Assembly (NCBI GenBank): GCA_964017235.1
Contig: OZ024939.1
Coordinates: forward strand, 42,944,241 to 43,008,240
Direction: 5' to 3'
Origin: Sabellastarte sp. h YS-2021
Lineage: Eukaryota > Annelida > Polychaeta > Sabellida > Sabellidae
Length of the DNA stretch: 64,000 nucleotides
Within the stretch, counting starts at the first letter, position 1; every line of letters starts with the position of its first letter. A program made the position numbers and the translations under genes. Positions 12,401 through 24,400 of this stretch are shown here, in pieces. Below the pieces are notes generated by a model. The model saw only the letters and a program-made list of their open reading frames with translations, searched no databases and had not been told where the DNA came from.

Positions 12401-15400
12401 TGGCTTTTACTTGTAACAGGTGCAAAAGGCATCCATTGTTGGCCACAGTCCGCCCGAGTTCAAGAAATTGTTCAAAGACATGCGGGTCAGACCAGGAGAA
12501 CCTTGCAGACTGGAGGTGCATATTGGGGGAACCCCCAAACCCAAGGTAAGTAGGCTACTTCCATATTTGGGAATTAAATGACTTTCTTTTGCCAGCAAGC
12601 TAAGTGGTTCCCAAGGTAAGTAGGCTACTTCCATATTTGGGAATTAAAATGATTTTCTTTTGCCAGCAAGCTAAGTGGTTCCAACAAATAGTTTGCCTTG
12701 TGAGTAAATTGTAAAATGTTAATGCAGCTGCCATAATATTATTGAAACTGACACGTTTTCACCATTTTTCGCAATGAATAGTTCAGGTCTACTGAAAACA
12801 TACATATTTTAGGCTTAGTTTCATTCAGTTGTATTTGGTGATAGAATGCTTTACCCTGTTGTACATTATATCGGGTTCAGTTTCATTCAGTTATGTATAG
12901 CAATACACTGCTTACTCCTGCTGTACATATTGTAGGTTCAGTGGCTGTTTAACAATGAACCCGTGGTCTCCCCCGACTACCAGATCAGTGCTAGCGGAGA
13001 TGTGTACACTCTCTACATACCCGAGGTAATCTCACACCTAACGTGTGTTTTAATTAAAATCTTCACCAATCATTTGATCAGGCGAATAGATTCCAAATCT
13101 CTGGCTCTAGCTAAGGTGACAACAGTTGTACACAATCTTGTACTTTCTCTGTATGACGGTGGGCATGTCACATTTCAAAACTTCTTGACTTTTGGTGTAT
13201 ATTGTTGATATAAATCTCATTCAGTGGATTATATGGTATACTTATATGTAATAGTTAACATTTTGAAGAGAGAAAGTTAGGAGTTATTACTATCTCTACA
13301 TGCACACAGAAAATCTTACATGTAAAAGTTCTTTAACTTTTGTGGTATATGTATGATATAAATTAGTTTATTGCACCCCTCAAGATGGAACATATGTTTG
13401 CCACTAAAGCACCGAGTGCCCACTAGTGTTTTAGTAATTTTTTGCCTAATGTGAAACGGGATTGTTGTCCTGTATTACCAGAAATTGCCATATAAAACAC
13501 TAGAAACTATTTAAGAGAGTTAAAAGGCTGAGCATGTCTTGCCAAGAAAATATAGGATAAAAAAGGTTCGACTGTGTCAAAATAGTTGCAGAATTTTAAG
13601 AATTTTGAAATGTCAGTGAAGAGATTTAATAAAGCTGAATGCTGACAATGACTTCTTCCAAAAAACTAGAGTAATAAAGCCTTTACAGTGTCTTGTGATA
13701 AGGTGTAAATATTGTTTTAAAACATTTGACATTCTCTATGCTCCGTTGTTTTAGGTATTTGATGAAGATGCCGGCCGCTTCTCGGTGATGGCGGAGAATG
13801 ACTCTGGGAAGGCAACATGCTCCGCTCTGCTGGTAATTGTGGACGATGCACAGATGAACGGAGAGATGGTGTCGCCACCTCCCACGCCACAGGCTGACCA
13901 GAAAAAACCTCCAGTTCAGGTGGGTGATGTAAAGTGGTCCCGCCTCTGTGTTTGATCAGGTGTAAACATTATCAGTGGTTTGAATATAGCAACATTAGAA
14001 CAGAGACTGCCATAGATACATTTAACTGGGATCCACGACTGAGGAAACTGCATAGTTTGACTGTAAAGTCCAACTTATACTTTATTAACGATTTATAGAT
14101 GACACTCCCAGTGTAATAAACATGATGTAATAATTATCAGTGTAAAGTCTTACGTAGTTGTGACATGTATAAAATAAAGGTCGTCACAGTGCAATAACTA
14201 CTAAATTATAAGGCTTATGTAGTTGTGATATCTTACTGTCTGTTTCTAGCCATTTGTACCTGAGAGCATCCGTCCAGTTGAAGCTCCGGTTGCCAAGGCA
14301 CCACCACCGCCGCCACCACCACCACCTCCACCGGTTGAAACAAAGCCAGAACCAAAGCCACAACAAGCACCAGCACCACAGGTAATGACAATACCTGATC
14401 CTGTTGTTACAGTAGAAGCTCTTTTGTCTGAATGTTTTTATTCAATATTATGATCTGTTTTCCAACCTTTCCAAACTTGATTGTTTGAGATGGTTGTCCA
14501 GTGTCTCCTACATATTGCATTTTATAGTACACACGATTAAGTAAGTGATGTGTAGTTGTCACCACACCTTGTTTTTACCACAGATCACCTTCCTTTTAAG
14601 TGTCCATTATTGAAAATCTGTTGGTTTACAACACTGACACACTGTATTCCTCCAACACCAAACCTTTGTTCCAAATTCTTGTGTATGTCATAAAGGACTC
14701 GGTGGCAGGAGTCGTAACGACTTTTACCTATATTTACTTGACTCTCACTCTGCGGTTGTGGGTTCCAACCCAGCTGGTGGATGTAAATTCCTTGCTGGAC
14801 AAGGACAGCATTCAGTCCCTTGTTTCTCATTCTCTGGTTCTGGGTTCAGGTCTAGCATACCTTATTATGTGGGGTGCACCGATGATCTGTCTCCACATGA
14901 AGTTAAGGTTTTCAAAGGGACTTAAAAAAACCCTAACTTTGTCTTTGTATTTGTAGGTGTTCAAGCCAGAAGTCTTGAAGCCCGCCCAGGTTGCATCTGT
15001 AGCTTCAGCACCTAAACCATTTGCACCTGTGCCTGCACCTAAACCCACCTACCAAACTCAGTTCAACCAACCACCCAAAAAGTTACCCAAGGTACACCAC
15101 CATCTACCTTCAGACATGTTTATGAATTAAGATCCATACTTTTCAAATGCTTATAGAAAATAGCAATTTCATTTCATGAACCTTAGAAGCCTTGGAATTA
15201 TTAAAGACTCCTCTGTTCTTTCACAAAACACCTGAAAAGTTCCCTGGAGTAGTGGTTAAAATGTCTATGCCCAAATGTGGATATTATTAATGTAGAATAA
15301 AGAGGTTAAGACACTGATGACCTTGTATGTACATTGTATTTCAGGTTGAGGTAGATTTGACTGCTCCTCCTCAGTTTACAGAACCTCTGAAAAACATTTC

Positions 15401-18400
15401 TGCAGAAGAGGGTCAGAAAGCCACCTTTACAGGTATGTAATGTACGGCAGTGTGAATGTCTTGGAACACAGAAATTATGATCATAACGATAGAAGGTTGA
15501 TAAAATAGTATTGGCAGTCTAATCTGAAACAGTAAAAATAATAATTTTAGGCGAGTCAAGCTGATTTCAAGGAATCAAATACACTCCGCCCCCACTGTTA
15601 GATCTCTGTAAAGTAAGCGTTTCTTTTTAGAAGAAATTGTTTGGTGGGGGAAGGTGGAGGGGGGGTTTGTCCTTTGTTCTGTGGAATTCCTGGCTCAAAA
15701 GGATTATTATTTTTCAGGTCCTTTGTGACACAACTTAACAGAGTTCTGCTGTACTCAACTAATAAAACCTCTGTCCTATCCAGTTTCTATGCAATTGAAA
15801 GTTACAACAATGTTGTGCACTCTACATTACAAATCTTCTTTTGTTTACCCCAGAAATTACCTGGTGTGATATGTTTCAAATTGTAACAAATTTATAGTTT
15901 TTCTCAACACGCAAAGTAGTTGGTATGCCACCTTCCCATTAGAAAATAAGACGTGTACATTTAGAAAAAAAAACATAATCGTATGCATGGTGGTTAACTA
16001 TGTTTTTGGCTTAAGAAGCAAGTAATAAGTATGTGTTTGTTCTCTTTCTTCTTTACGTTTAATGTACACATGTTCCAATTGTAAGCCTGTATGATTTGTC
16101 AATATGCAAGAATTTAGTAATATTGTTGTAAAACAGAAAATTTAACTTTATTGTAAAGACACAGTATACCCACAACACGAGGATTGAGTGCAAGTATTTT
16201 TTTTTTTTGACATTTCAGCAAGGTCAGCAGTGAGCCTCGGTCCACTGTCAACTGTCAAGTGGTTTAACGATAGTGCAGTGATTATACTATAGTTACTAGC
16301 AGGTCGCTTTCTCAATTTATTATTAATATATAGTGATCATAGTAACAGTGAAGAGTACTGAACACTGTATTTTGTCTACATTTCAGCCAAGGTAGACAGC
16401 AAGCCTCCGTCCAGTGTCAAGTGGTTCAAGGATGGTGCAGAGATTTCAGACCGCAGTGACTTCCGGGTCACCTTTAGTAATGGGGTTGCCATGCTAACCA
16501 TCCCTGAAGTGTTTGAGGAGGATGCGGGCAAATATGTGTGCTCAGCAACCAATGACAAGGGAACTGTGAATAGCTCCGCCGAATTGATCGTTAAAGGTAA
16601 GAGTGTTAGTTATTTGTGTAAGTGTAATTGTATGCATTTAAGTCATTGAAGGGGAACATGCAACAGACCATCACTATTCATCTTTGAGATCCACTCTGAT
16701 TCAGAGATTTGGATGAAACCTTGAAGTTTTAAAATTGATATTCCAAATTTTTCATAAAAGAAGGCATTCTTGCATTCATGGTTTAGGGGGTTCGTTGGTG
16801 TAGCGGTTAGAGTACTCGCCTTCAATCTCTAAGGTCGACGATTCTAATCTCGGCCCAGGTGCTTCATGTTGGAAAGTTGGTAGTTACTTGTTGATACCTG
16901 GTGGTTTACAGTGTAGAATCTTGACCAACTAATATGCACTAGTTCCTCCACCCGTAAACTACCCCTGTCGCAATATGACCCTAGCTGTTGAACGTGACGT
17001 AAAGCAAAATAAATAAAAAATCTATGCATTCATGGTTAGTCTTTATGTCATTCTTGTTTTGTCATATAAAAGTCTGTCTCAGGAACCTTAATATTTGCAT
17101 CAGATTATTAAGCCCATAAAATCTTTTGTATCCTGCCTGTTTTAGACCTGTTAAATTTCTGCGAGTGTGGTTTATGATAGGTATACAATTGTAAATAATA
17201 AAACAATGCACAATCCAGGGATGTGGTTTACGATAGGTTTATGATGTGTAAGGTCTCATCCAGACAGCTGTAAGATGAAGGCAGAGATTGTCAAACATTT
17301 GCCATTGGTCAGCAGTTTACAGTACAGAACCATAACAAACTGTATGTACTGGTTTCCTCCGCGCTTCCAACTACCCATCGTGATATAACCTGTACAATGT
17401 TGAAAGCGATGTAAAACTCCAAATAAATAAATATTAAGCATCATGAAATACTTGACTTTGGATTATGCATGGTACTTATCTGTTATATATTCACAAGAGT
17501 TACTTTGCCTTATGCAACATTTACACTACTTGCCGTATGTCTAGCGGTGAAAGGTTTTCCAAGGCCGTGGAACCACCTCCAAAGACGCCACATACCTTCG
17601 GAGATTTGGTGTAGCATTCACATTACAGGCAGTATAATTCACAGTTATAGGCATTGGGCGAAATGCCCCTGTCCTTAAACTATCATTGGAGGTTTGTATA
17701 CAAACCTCGGATGGTAGTTGAAGGACAGGGATGTTTTACCAAACACGGACTGCCACCTGCAGTTTGAATAGGATATTAGTTTTCTCATGTTGAGTGTATA
17801 CATTATTAAACACTATAAAATCACTGTTATTAGATCATGTGTGTTACTTGTACTTTGTAAACCTAAGTCCCTTTCTGTGTTTCTTTTTGTGAATTTCTAA
17901 CAAGCCATCCTTTATATTTTGCCGCCAGTATACTAAGCAATATAGAATTGTTTATCACTGGATTACCAATACTAATTTACTAATTGGAGCATCAACTATT
18001 GCCTAAACCCAGCTTTTGTACGTCTACTTTTCTACTGCTATTAAGCACAATGCTTTCTTTTTCATTAGATCACATCTGTTACATTCACCTGGAACAGCTT
18101 GGCCTCATGTTGGGGATCTTACTGTGCCTTTTGTGAATCATCCCTAGTAATCAACCTCTATATTATTTAAAACCAACAAAAAAACATATCTCATAGGCTG
18201 CGAATGTTACCTTTATTTACTAAGCAATCAGCATCACCTCTTGTCGGGCTTTGTATTTCTCACACAGATATTAAGCTCTAGAAAGCCTTGCAGTTAGATT
18301 GTGTCTGTTGCTTTTACGCGATACAAATTTACCTCATGCTGTGTACGTGTTATTTCTCAGAAGTCACTTTATGTATTTCGCCTTCACATTTTTAGGCTGC

Positions 18401-21400
18401 GTAGAATGTATATCATTAGATCATGTCAGTTTATCTTGTAAAGCTTCACCTCATACTGTGTATGTTATTGTGACTTTCTTATTGCAGTCATCTCAGCAGC
18501 ACTTGTATCAGTCTAGCCAAAAATAACTGTTACTTTTTACTCAGTGCCAGACAGGCATACCTGTGGATAAAATTATGACTCAACGTAAGTCGTTGTAGAT
18601 ACTGTTAATTGTTAGACTCCAGATTTCAGTTGAAAGCTACCAGTAAAAAGGGCATATGTCTGAAGGGTTTCTTGTATGACATACTGCTGTCTGGAATGCT
18701 GTAGATAACTTGCTGAGATAATAACTTGCAGTAGATAATGATATATCAAAGTCAGTAAGGGCTTATAGCTAGAGAAATACTTCAAGAAGATATGACCTTT
18801 TGGCTTCAAGACCAAAAAAATATATAGAAGAAATAGCTAGTAGATGAGTAAATCAGTTTGTCTTTTTGTGAGCTGAAATCCTGAGCTAGCTACAGTAACA
18901 GCTGAGAAGATAAGAAATTAATTAACAGTTTGAAGCTCTGTCAACAAAGTTAATTCATTACGTTGTTTTGGTATTGGTCTGTTGTACATCGACTTATCTA
19001 ATCAAATCTACTATATCTGTGTATGTTTATTACATAAATGCATTAACTTTCTTTATTTAGTGACCTGTTTTTAAAGCCAAAACATGTTCACAATGAAGAG
19101 ATAAGATAACAAAATAAATAATAAAGTAGCCTAATAATACAAGAATTATTTTGTCTTGAATGAAATGTGTTCCTTGGGGGAAAATATAGATGTAAAATAT
19201 TTTTCGATGTGTTATAAAGTATATTGCAGATCACAACTAGTGAGAGATTTATACATAAAAGAGTGACGAGTGAAATATATTTCTCTCAATAAAAGAATAA
19301 TATTCACCGATCTGTAAGATAACGTGTATTCTGTACATCTAGAACCAGTATTAGTAGACTTTAAGTATATGTAAAGTCAGTTTCGCCCTCCCAATGTCAG
19401 CAAATATTATATTCTTGTAGGTACATGTATAAGTTAACCAAGTCAAATTTAGATAACAGTTGAACTAGTTTTGAAGGTCAGAAAGTAGTAGTAGGATAGA
19501 AGGACATCTTGATTCAGAGAATATGTGAACTTTGTTACAGCATGTCAAATTTTACTACTGTGGTTGCCCAGTATAATAAAGCAACAGAAACTAAACTCAG
19601 TGAGTGTCTACAAATAGATGAAGTAATGGACCTGAACTTGTCACTAATTTGGAAAAGAATTTTTTTTCCAATTCAAAAATAACTGTTGGACTTTCCAACA
19701 TGGAGAATTCAGCCATTGTTATTTTACATCAGGAAACTATTACACCTGGCCAGCCTTTATTCTGAAACCGTTAACCTTGCTTTGTAAATATATATCATTG
19801 GTCTGCTGACTAATATTTATGTATCTCACCAGTTTATGTTTGTACAGAGGTTTAACCTACCACAACCATGACACAAATTGTTACAATTCTTTAAGATTTA
19901 CCTACAGATGTAAAGTTACTTTATAACCGCATTTCAGTATAAAATGAGTAAATAACTAAAAATAAAATACTATTATCAAGTTAGTGTGATTTGTGTGGTC
20001 AAAAAGTGGCACTTTATTTATGATTTTTTTAAGTACAAAGTATATTAATTGAATATCTTTGTAGCAGCCATTGAGTAAAAATCCCTTTGCTACAGCTAAA
20101 TACACACAGTGATATAGATAATAGCCATACATCTACTCACTTACTCCCTCAGACATACACAGAAACACTGCTCTAGCTAGTATACTACTCACCTGCCTAT
20201 CCAGAGTACTGGGCCCCCTCACTTTTTCTGTGCTGCCTGTGGTGGCTTCTTGCCAGGCTTGCTGGCTCATCAGTTGGCCCCTTACCAAGCATATGACTCA
20301 GGGATAGGTTGGAGAGAGAGGGGAAGTGAGAAGGCAAGAGAGCTAGCCTCTTCAGAGTGAGATTAGCTAGCGACCAGATCAGACATGGGCCAAAACTGAG
20401 GGTCGTTCTATAAACTCACTTTCAGAGGGGAGAATACTAAACACCTAAATCTCCTATTTCGTTACATTTCAATGAAAGGATACTTAAGTTTGACATCAAA
20501 TTCAATTTAAAAACAACAACAGTGAAGAGGAGACTTTATGTACAAAACTTTCTGAAGATAGAGAGACATTTTCTCTTTTGATAGTGTGTGTCAATTTAAA
20601 ACCCAGTCATGTACGGGTTTTATAATTACAGTAAACGGGGGAGGTATGACCCAGGTAGGTCAAATGTTACTGTTTTTTGCATTAAAATTCTTTTAAAATG
20701 AACTGCTGTTTCGTAAATAATATTTTATCTGAATTTCTAGGAATTAAATCTTTCAAACTTACTTCCTTAATATGTAATAAACATTCCAAATATCATGACA
20801 ATTGTTGAGTTTTGAGTGAGTTATAGCTTAGAGTACAACATTTTCCAGAACTGTGGAGTAAGATTTTTGAAGGATAGTAGAAGCTTTATGAAATAGCAGA
20901 TCTGTATTAATGTAACTTAAAACAGATTAATAGTTATAGGAAAAATGCAGATTACTTCATAATGTCCAAAGTTTAGATAATGGAACATGTTTGAGAATGT
21001 GTCAAGGACAGCAATGTTTATAAAATCCTTTTTGTTACTGGCTGGTTATGTTGGTACTGTCTGTCTGTCTGTCAGAATAACTAGCAATAATTAGAGTGTC
21101 CAAAATCATTTGCTACAGTTTTCTCCTGTGGCCTACTTTATGACTATCTATGTATGCTTAATTGAATGGTTGTCTCTGGTTATTTAACTGGCTAAATCTG
21201 GTTAAATACATGGCTCTGTCTGGTTAAATATATAGGGGTGTCTCACTGCTTGTCTAATTCCATCTTTATAACTGTTTGCTTTATTGTGTATTAGAAAGCT
21301 TTTGCTTATATCCTAGTCTGGCAACTATTGCAGTTTCATGTGTCATACATAGTGGTCCTGGTATAAATTCTGAGGCCTTCAAGTCTCTGTGCCTCTGACA

Positions 21401-24400
21401 AGCCATGTTTCTATCTCTTTGTGTCTGAGCTGTAGCCTGGCTTATAATTTACCCAGATATGTCATTAGCTCCGTGTACATCTCGCTGTATACCTGACAGG
21501 TATTACCTGTAACTGAACAGATGTAAGGTTGTCTACATATTATGTGGACCTGTCCCTACCACCCACCAGTCCTTACGCCAGTCCCTAATATTCATCTGTA
21601 AATCGATTGTATGGCTATTTTCTCTGGCTATTTAATGACTGTCTTACTGTCTGTGTGGCTGAGTCTGGCTACTTGTCTGACTGTATGTGTGTACCTATGG
21701 CTCTGTATGAGCTTTAGTCACCAAGTGGTCACTCATCCAGATTCCATAAAATGTTTGTGTAGTTATGTATGGCCTCTGTAACTGCGTCTATATGTCTGTA
21801 CCTTTATACCAGGCTGTATGACTGTATACTACATGTGTGTCTGTATGTGTGTATGTATGGCTCTGTCTTGGTGGCTGAGCTGCTACAGTATCATAACCAT
21901 CCATCAGTGTCTGCAGTATATCCTGCCAACTCACTGAAAACCCAAACTCTCACAGCTCATCGGCTACCTTACATTACTCAAATTATGCCTAGCAGTCAAA
22001 TAAACACCTTATTTAAATTAATATATTTTGCACCTATACAGTAAGACTAAGAATTTCAACACTTGTTCTATATATTGCAATGTACAGGTTCACATGAATT
22101 GTTAATGTTATGAGGTTGAGAGAGAAAAAAGCTATAATTGAAAGCTTAGTCCATATTATGGAGGAATACGGTAGTTATGTCTCAGAGTATACATCTCATG
22201 GTGGGATGAGTTGCCAGCTTGATAATGGACACACTCCACTGGACTCACCCCTGCTTTTCATAATACTAACCAATCTTCAGTCAAAGTCTGGGCTTAACTC
22301 TTGTTTTGTGGTAGACCCATACAGGTATGGACCTGTTGTATCAGTCAAAAAATTATTTACACAGATCCTTTGTATTTTTAGTCGACACAAAATTGAAATC
22401 TCTGTCCTTATAATGGGCAAAAAGTATACCGTGAACTTGTAAACCTATAATGCTTAAAATTGTCAGTAAAATCTCAATTGATTGTCATTTATCAAAAACA
22501 CATTCTTCTTCCTTCATGGCTTAAGCAAGCTTAACTTAAGCTCTCTACATGTTGGATTTGGGAAGAAGTTGGTTTTGACACCAGATTAATGAACATGCAA
22601 AATTCAAATTAACAAAGACGTAAAATATGTAAGAGGGAATTATTGTGTATTATATTTGATTTTCTTTTTCAAAACAAAATAAAAAATAATAACTTAATAA
22701 TGTTTTATAAGTTTAAGCAACCAAGTCGGTTTAATGAGAATTAGTTGCGATAAAAAAAGATATTTCTACTTAAAGACCTGCAACATTTTGTAGAAACATC
22801 TTCCAAAAGCTTCATATTAGCTTATACTTAACAGGAATTCTACTTATCAGAGTTCAACTGAACAGGGATATAGTTATTACAGATTTTAATGATTTGTATA
22901 GAAATATAAATGTTGTACACATTTCTAAGACATGGCCGTGTGTTGTTGCACTGTGAAGTCACTACTGGTAAGAACTTTGGTGCAGTTAGCTGTGTTGTAC
23001 AGACATCATAAATAACACACCACCAAGATAACAGAAAAATCCTGCTGAAAATATAACTAAGATAGCAAAATTCCTGGTGAAAATATCAGGGAAAGAAGTG
23101 AGTTAGTTATTCTGTAGATAATGCTCAATACATGTGTGGGGTAATTGCACTGGGCTTAGTGCTGAGTAATATGCACTGCAATGCACAGACTCCATCCTCA
23201 GAACAGATACTAGCTCAAAGCAGTGGACTGAGAGGAACTACATGTTGGCTTAATGCATCTACTATGTATGTTATATGCCACTAAGTAATGGTGAAATACT
23301 ATTACTATTTTCTTACAATAGATATTTCTTGAAACCTTCTGGCTTATTAGTCAACTCACAGAAAAACAAAGTCAGGATTGTATATGTCAGCAACATTGAG
23401 CCTACCAACAACAGTAATTCAAAACATAGGCTATTAAATACTATTGATGATACATTTTAACAGAACTATTGGTCTAGATACAAAGACAAAATAGTTCCAC
23501 AAAACCACTGATCAGCTACTTAGGTTCAGGGTGTCCCTATTTTAAGTCCCTATGAGATTGTGCCACGGCTTACCTGTAACGTATGAGTAAATACGATCAC
23601 TGAGTTGTGCACAGATTAAGATAGATTATTTGTGAGCATTATATTCTGGCATACCCAAGGAATGAGTCAGAAGTCACAGTAAGACCATCAAATAAGACCC
23701 TCGTGTAGTTGATTCTTTTACATGTTGATGGAAAACATGAAAATCGGAGATTGAATATCTTGAGGCCATGGAATATCTTAGGCCATTTTTTCTAAAATAA
23801 GTTGTCTCGTACATTTTTAAAGTTTTGTCTTGCAATCCTAAAATTGCTTTGGTTTTTCTCACTTTTTTTAAAGATCCCCTTTATTCTCTAGGTAGTTTTT
23901 ACAGTTTATAGTTATTTGTTTTTACAGAAACTTCTCTCTGTATTCAGTCATTGAGTAAATAAAAAATCAGCAGTGATGCAAAACAACGACTAGATCAATC
24001 ACTCAGTGAATAAGTCAATCAGTGAGTCTGCTAGTCAGCCAATGAATCGTGATAATAGTGTGATAAATTAGATAACCAATCATCAGTCATTCAGACAGTC
24101 AGTCACTCAATCAATCAACCTATCTCTCTCCTGTTACTTGTAGCATCACTCGTCCCTCCCACGTTCACTGACCGTTTGACCACCAAGGAAGTGCGTGAAG
24201 GCGACAGCGTCCGCTTCACTGTGAGCGTTGCCGGGAAACCCCCGCCCGAGGTCACATGGTACAGGGAAGGTTCACAGATCGTCTCATCTCCTGACTTTGA
24301 GGTTCAACAGGTAATAATGGATGTTTGGATTTTTGTCTTGCAGGAGCTTGCTGTTTTCATAGTTCAGTTCCACCATGCATGGTTAGTAGGATTTAGAAAA

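Larger units (their letters stand above)
16597..24143 (+). other. Intron 9 (7.5 kb)
   Basis: Holds a complete tRNA-type SINE (16784-17024), a SINE 3' fragment (about 17295-17435), a 62-base palindrome (17668-17729), a CTGT/CTGG-rich low-complexity area (about 21040-21870) and a TCAA/TCAG-rich tract (about 23990-24125) just before exon 10. The remaining sequence is AT-rich with only short unmatched open frames. Confidence 0.65.

Noticed and set aside
14600..14956. 118-residue open frame upstream of exon 7
   Set aside because: Ends at the exon 7 acceptor and resembles no Ig, PEVK or other family. Composition is intronic.
22110..22442. 110-residue plus-strand open frame in intron 9
   Set aside because: No recognised motif, no splice sites in phase with the gene and AT-rich composition like the intron.
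24000..24125. Possible CRISPR-like or satellite array because of repeated tcaatca words
   Set aside because: No regular spacing or conserved unit. This is a degenerate simple-sequence tract in an animal genome.
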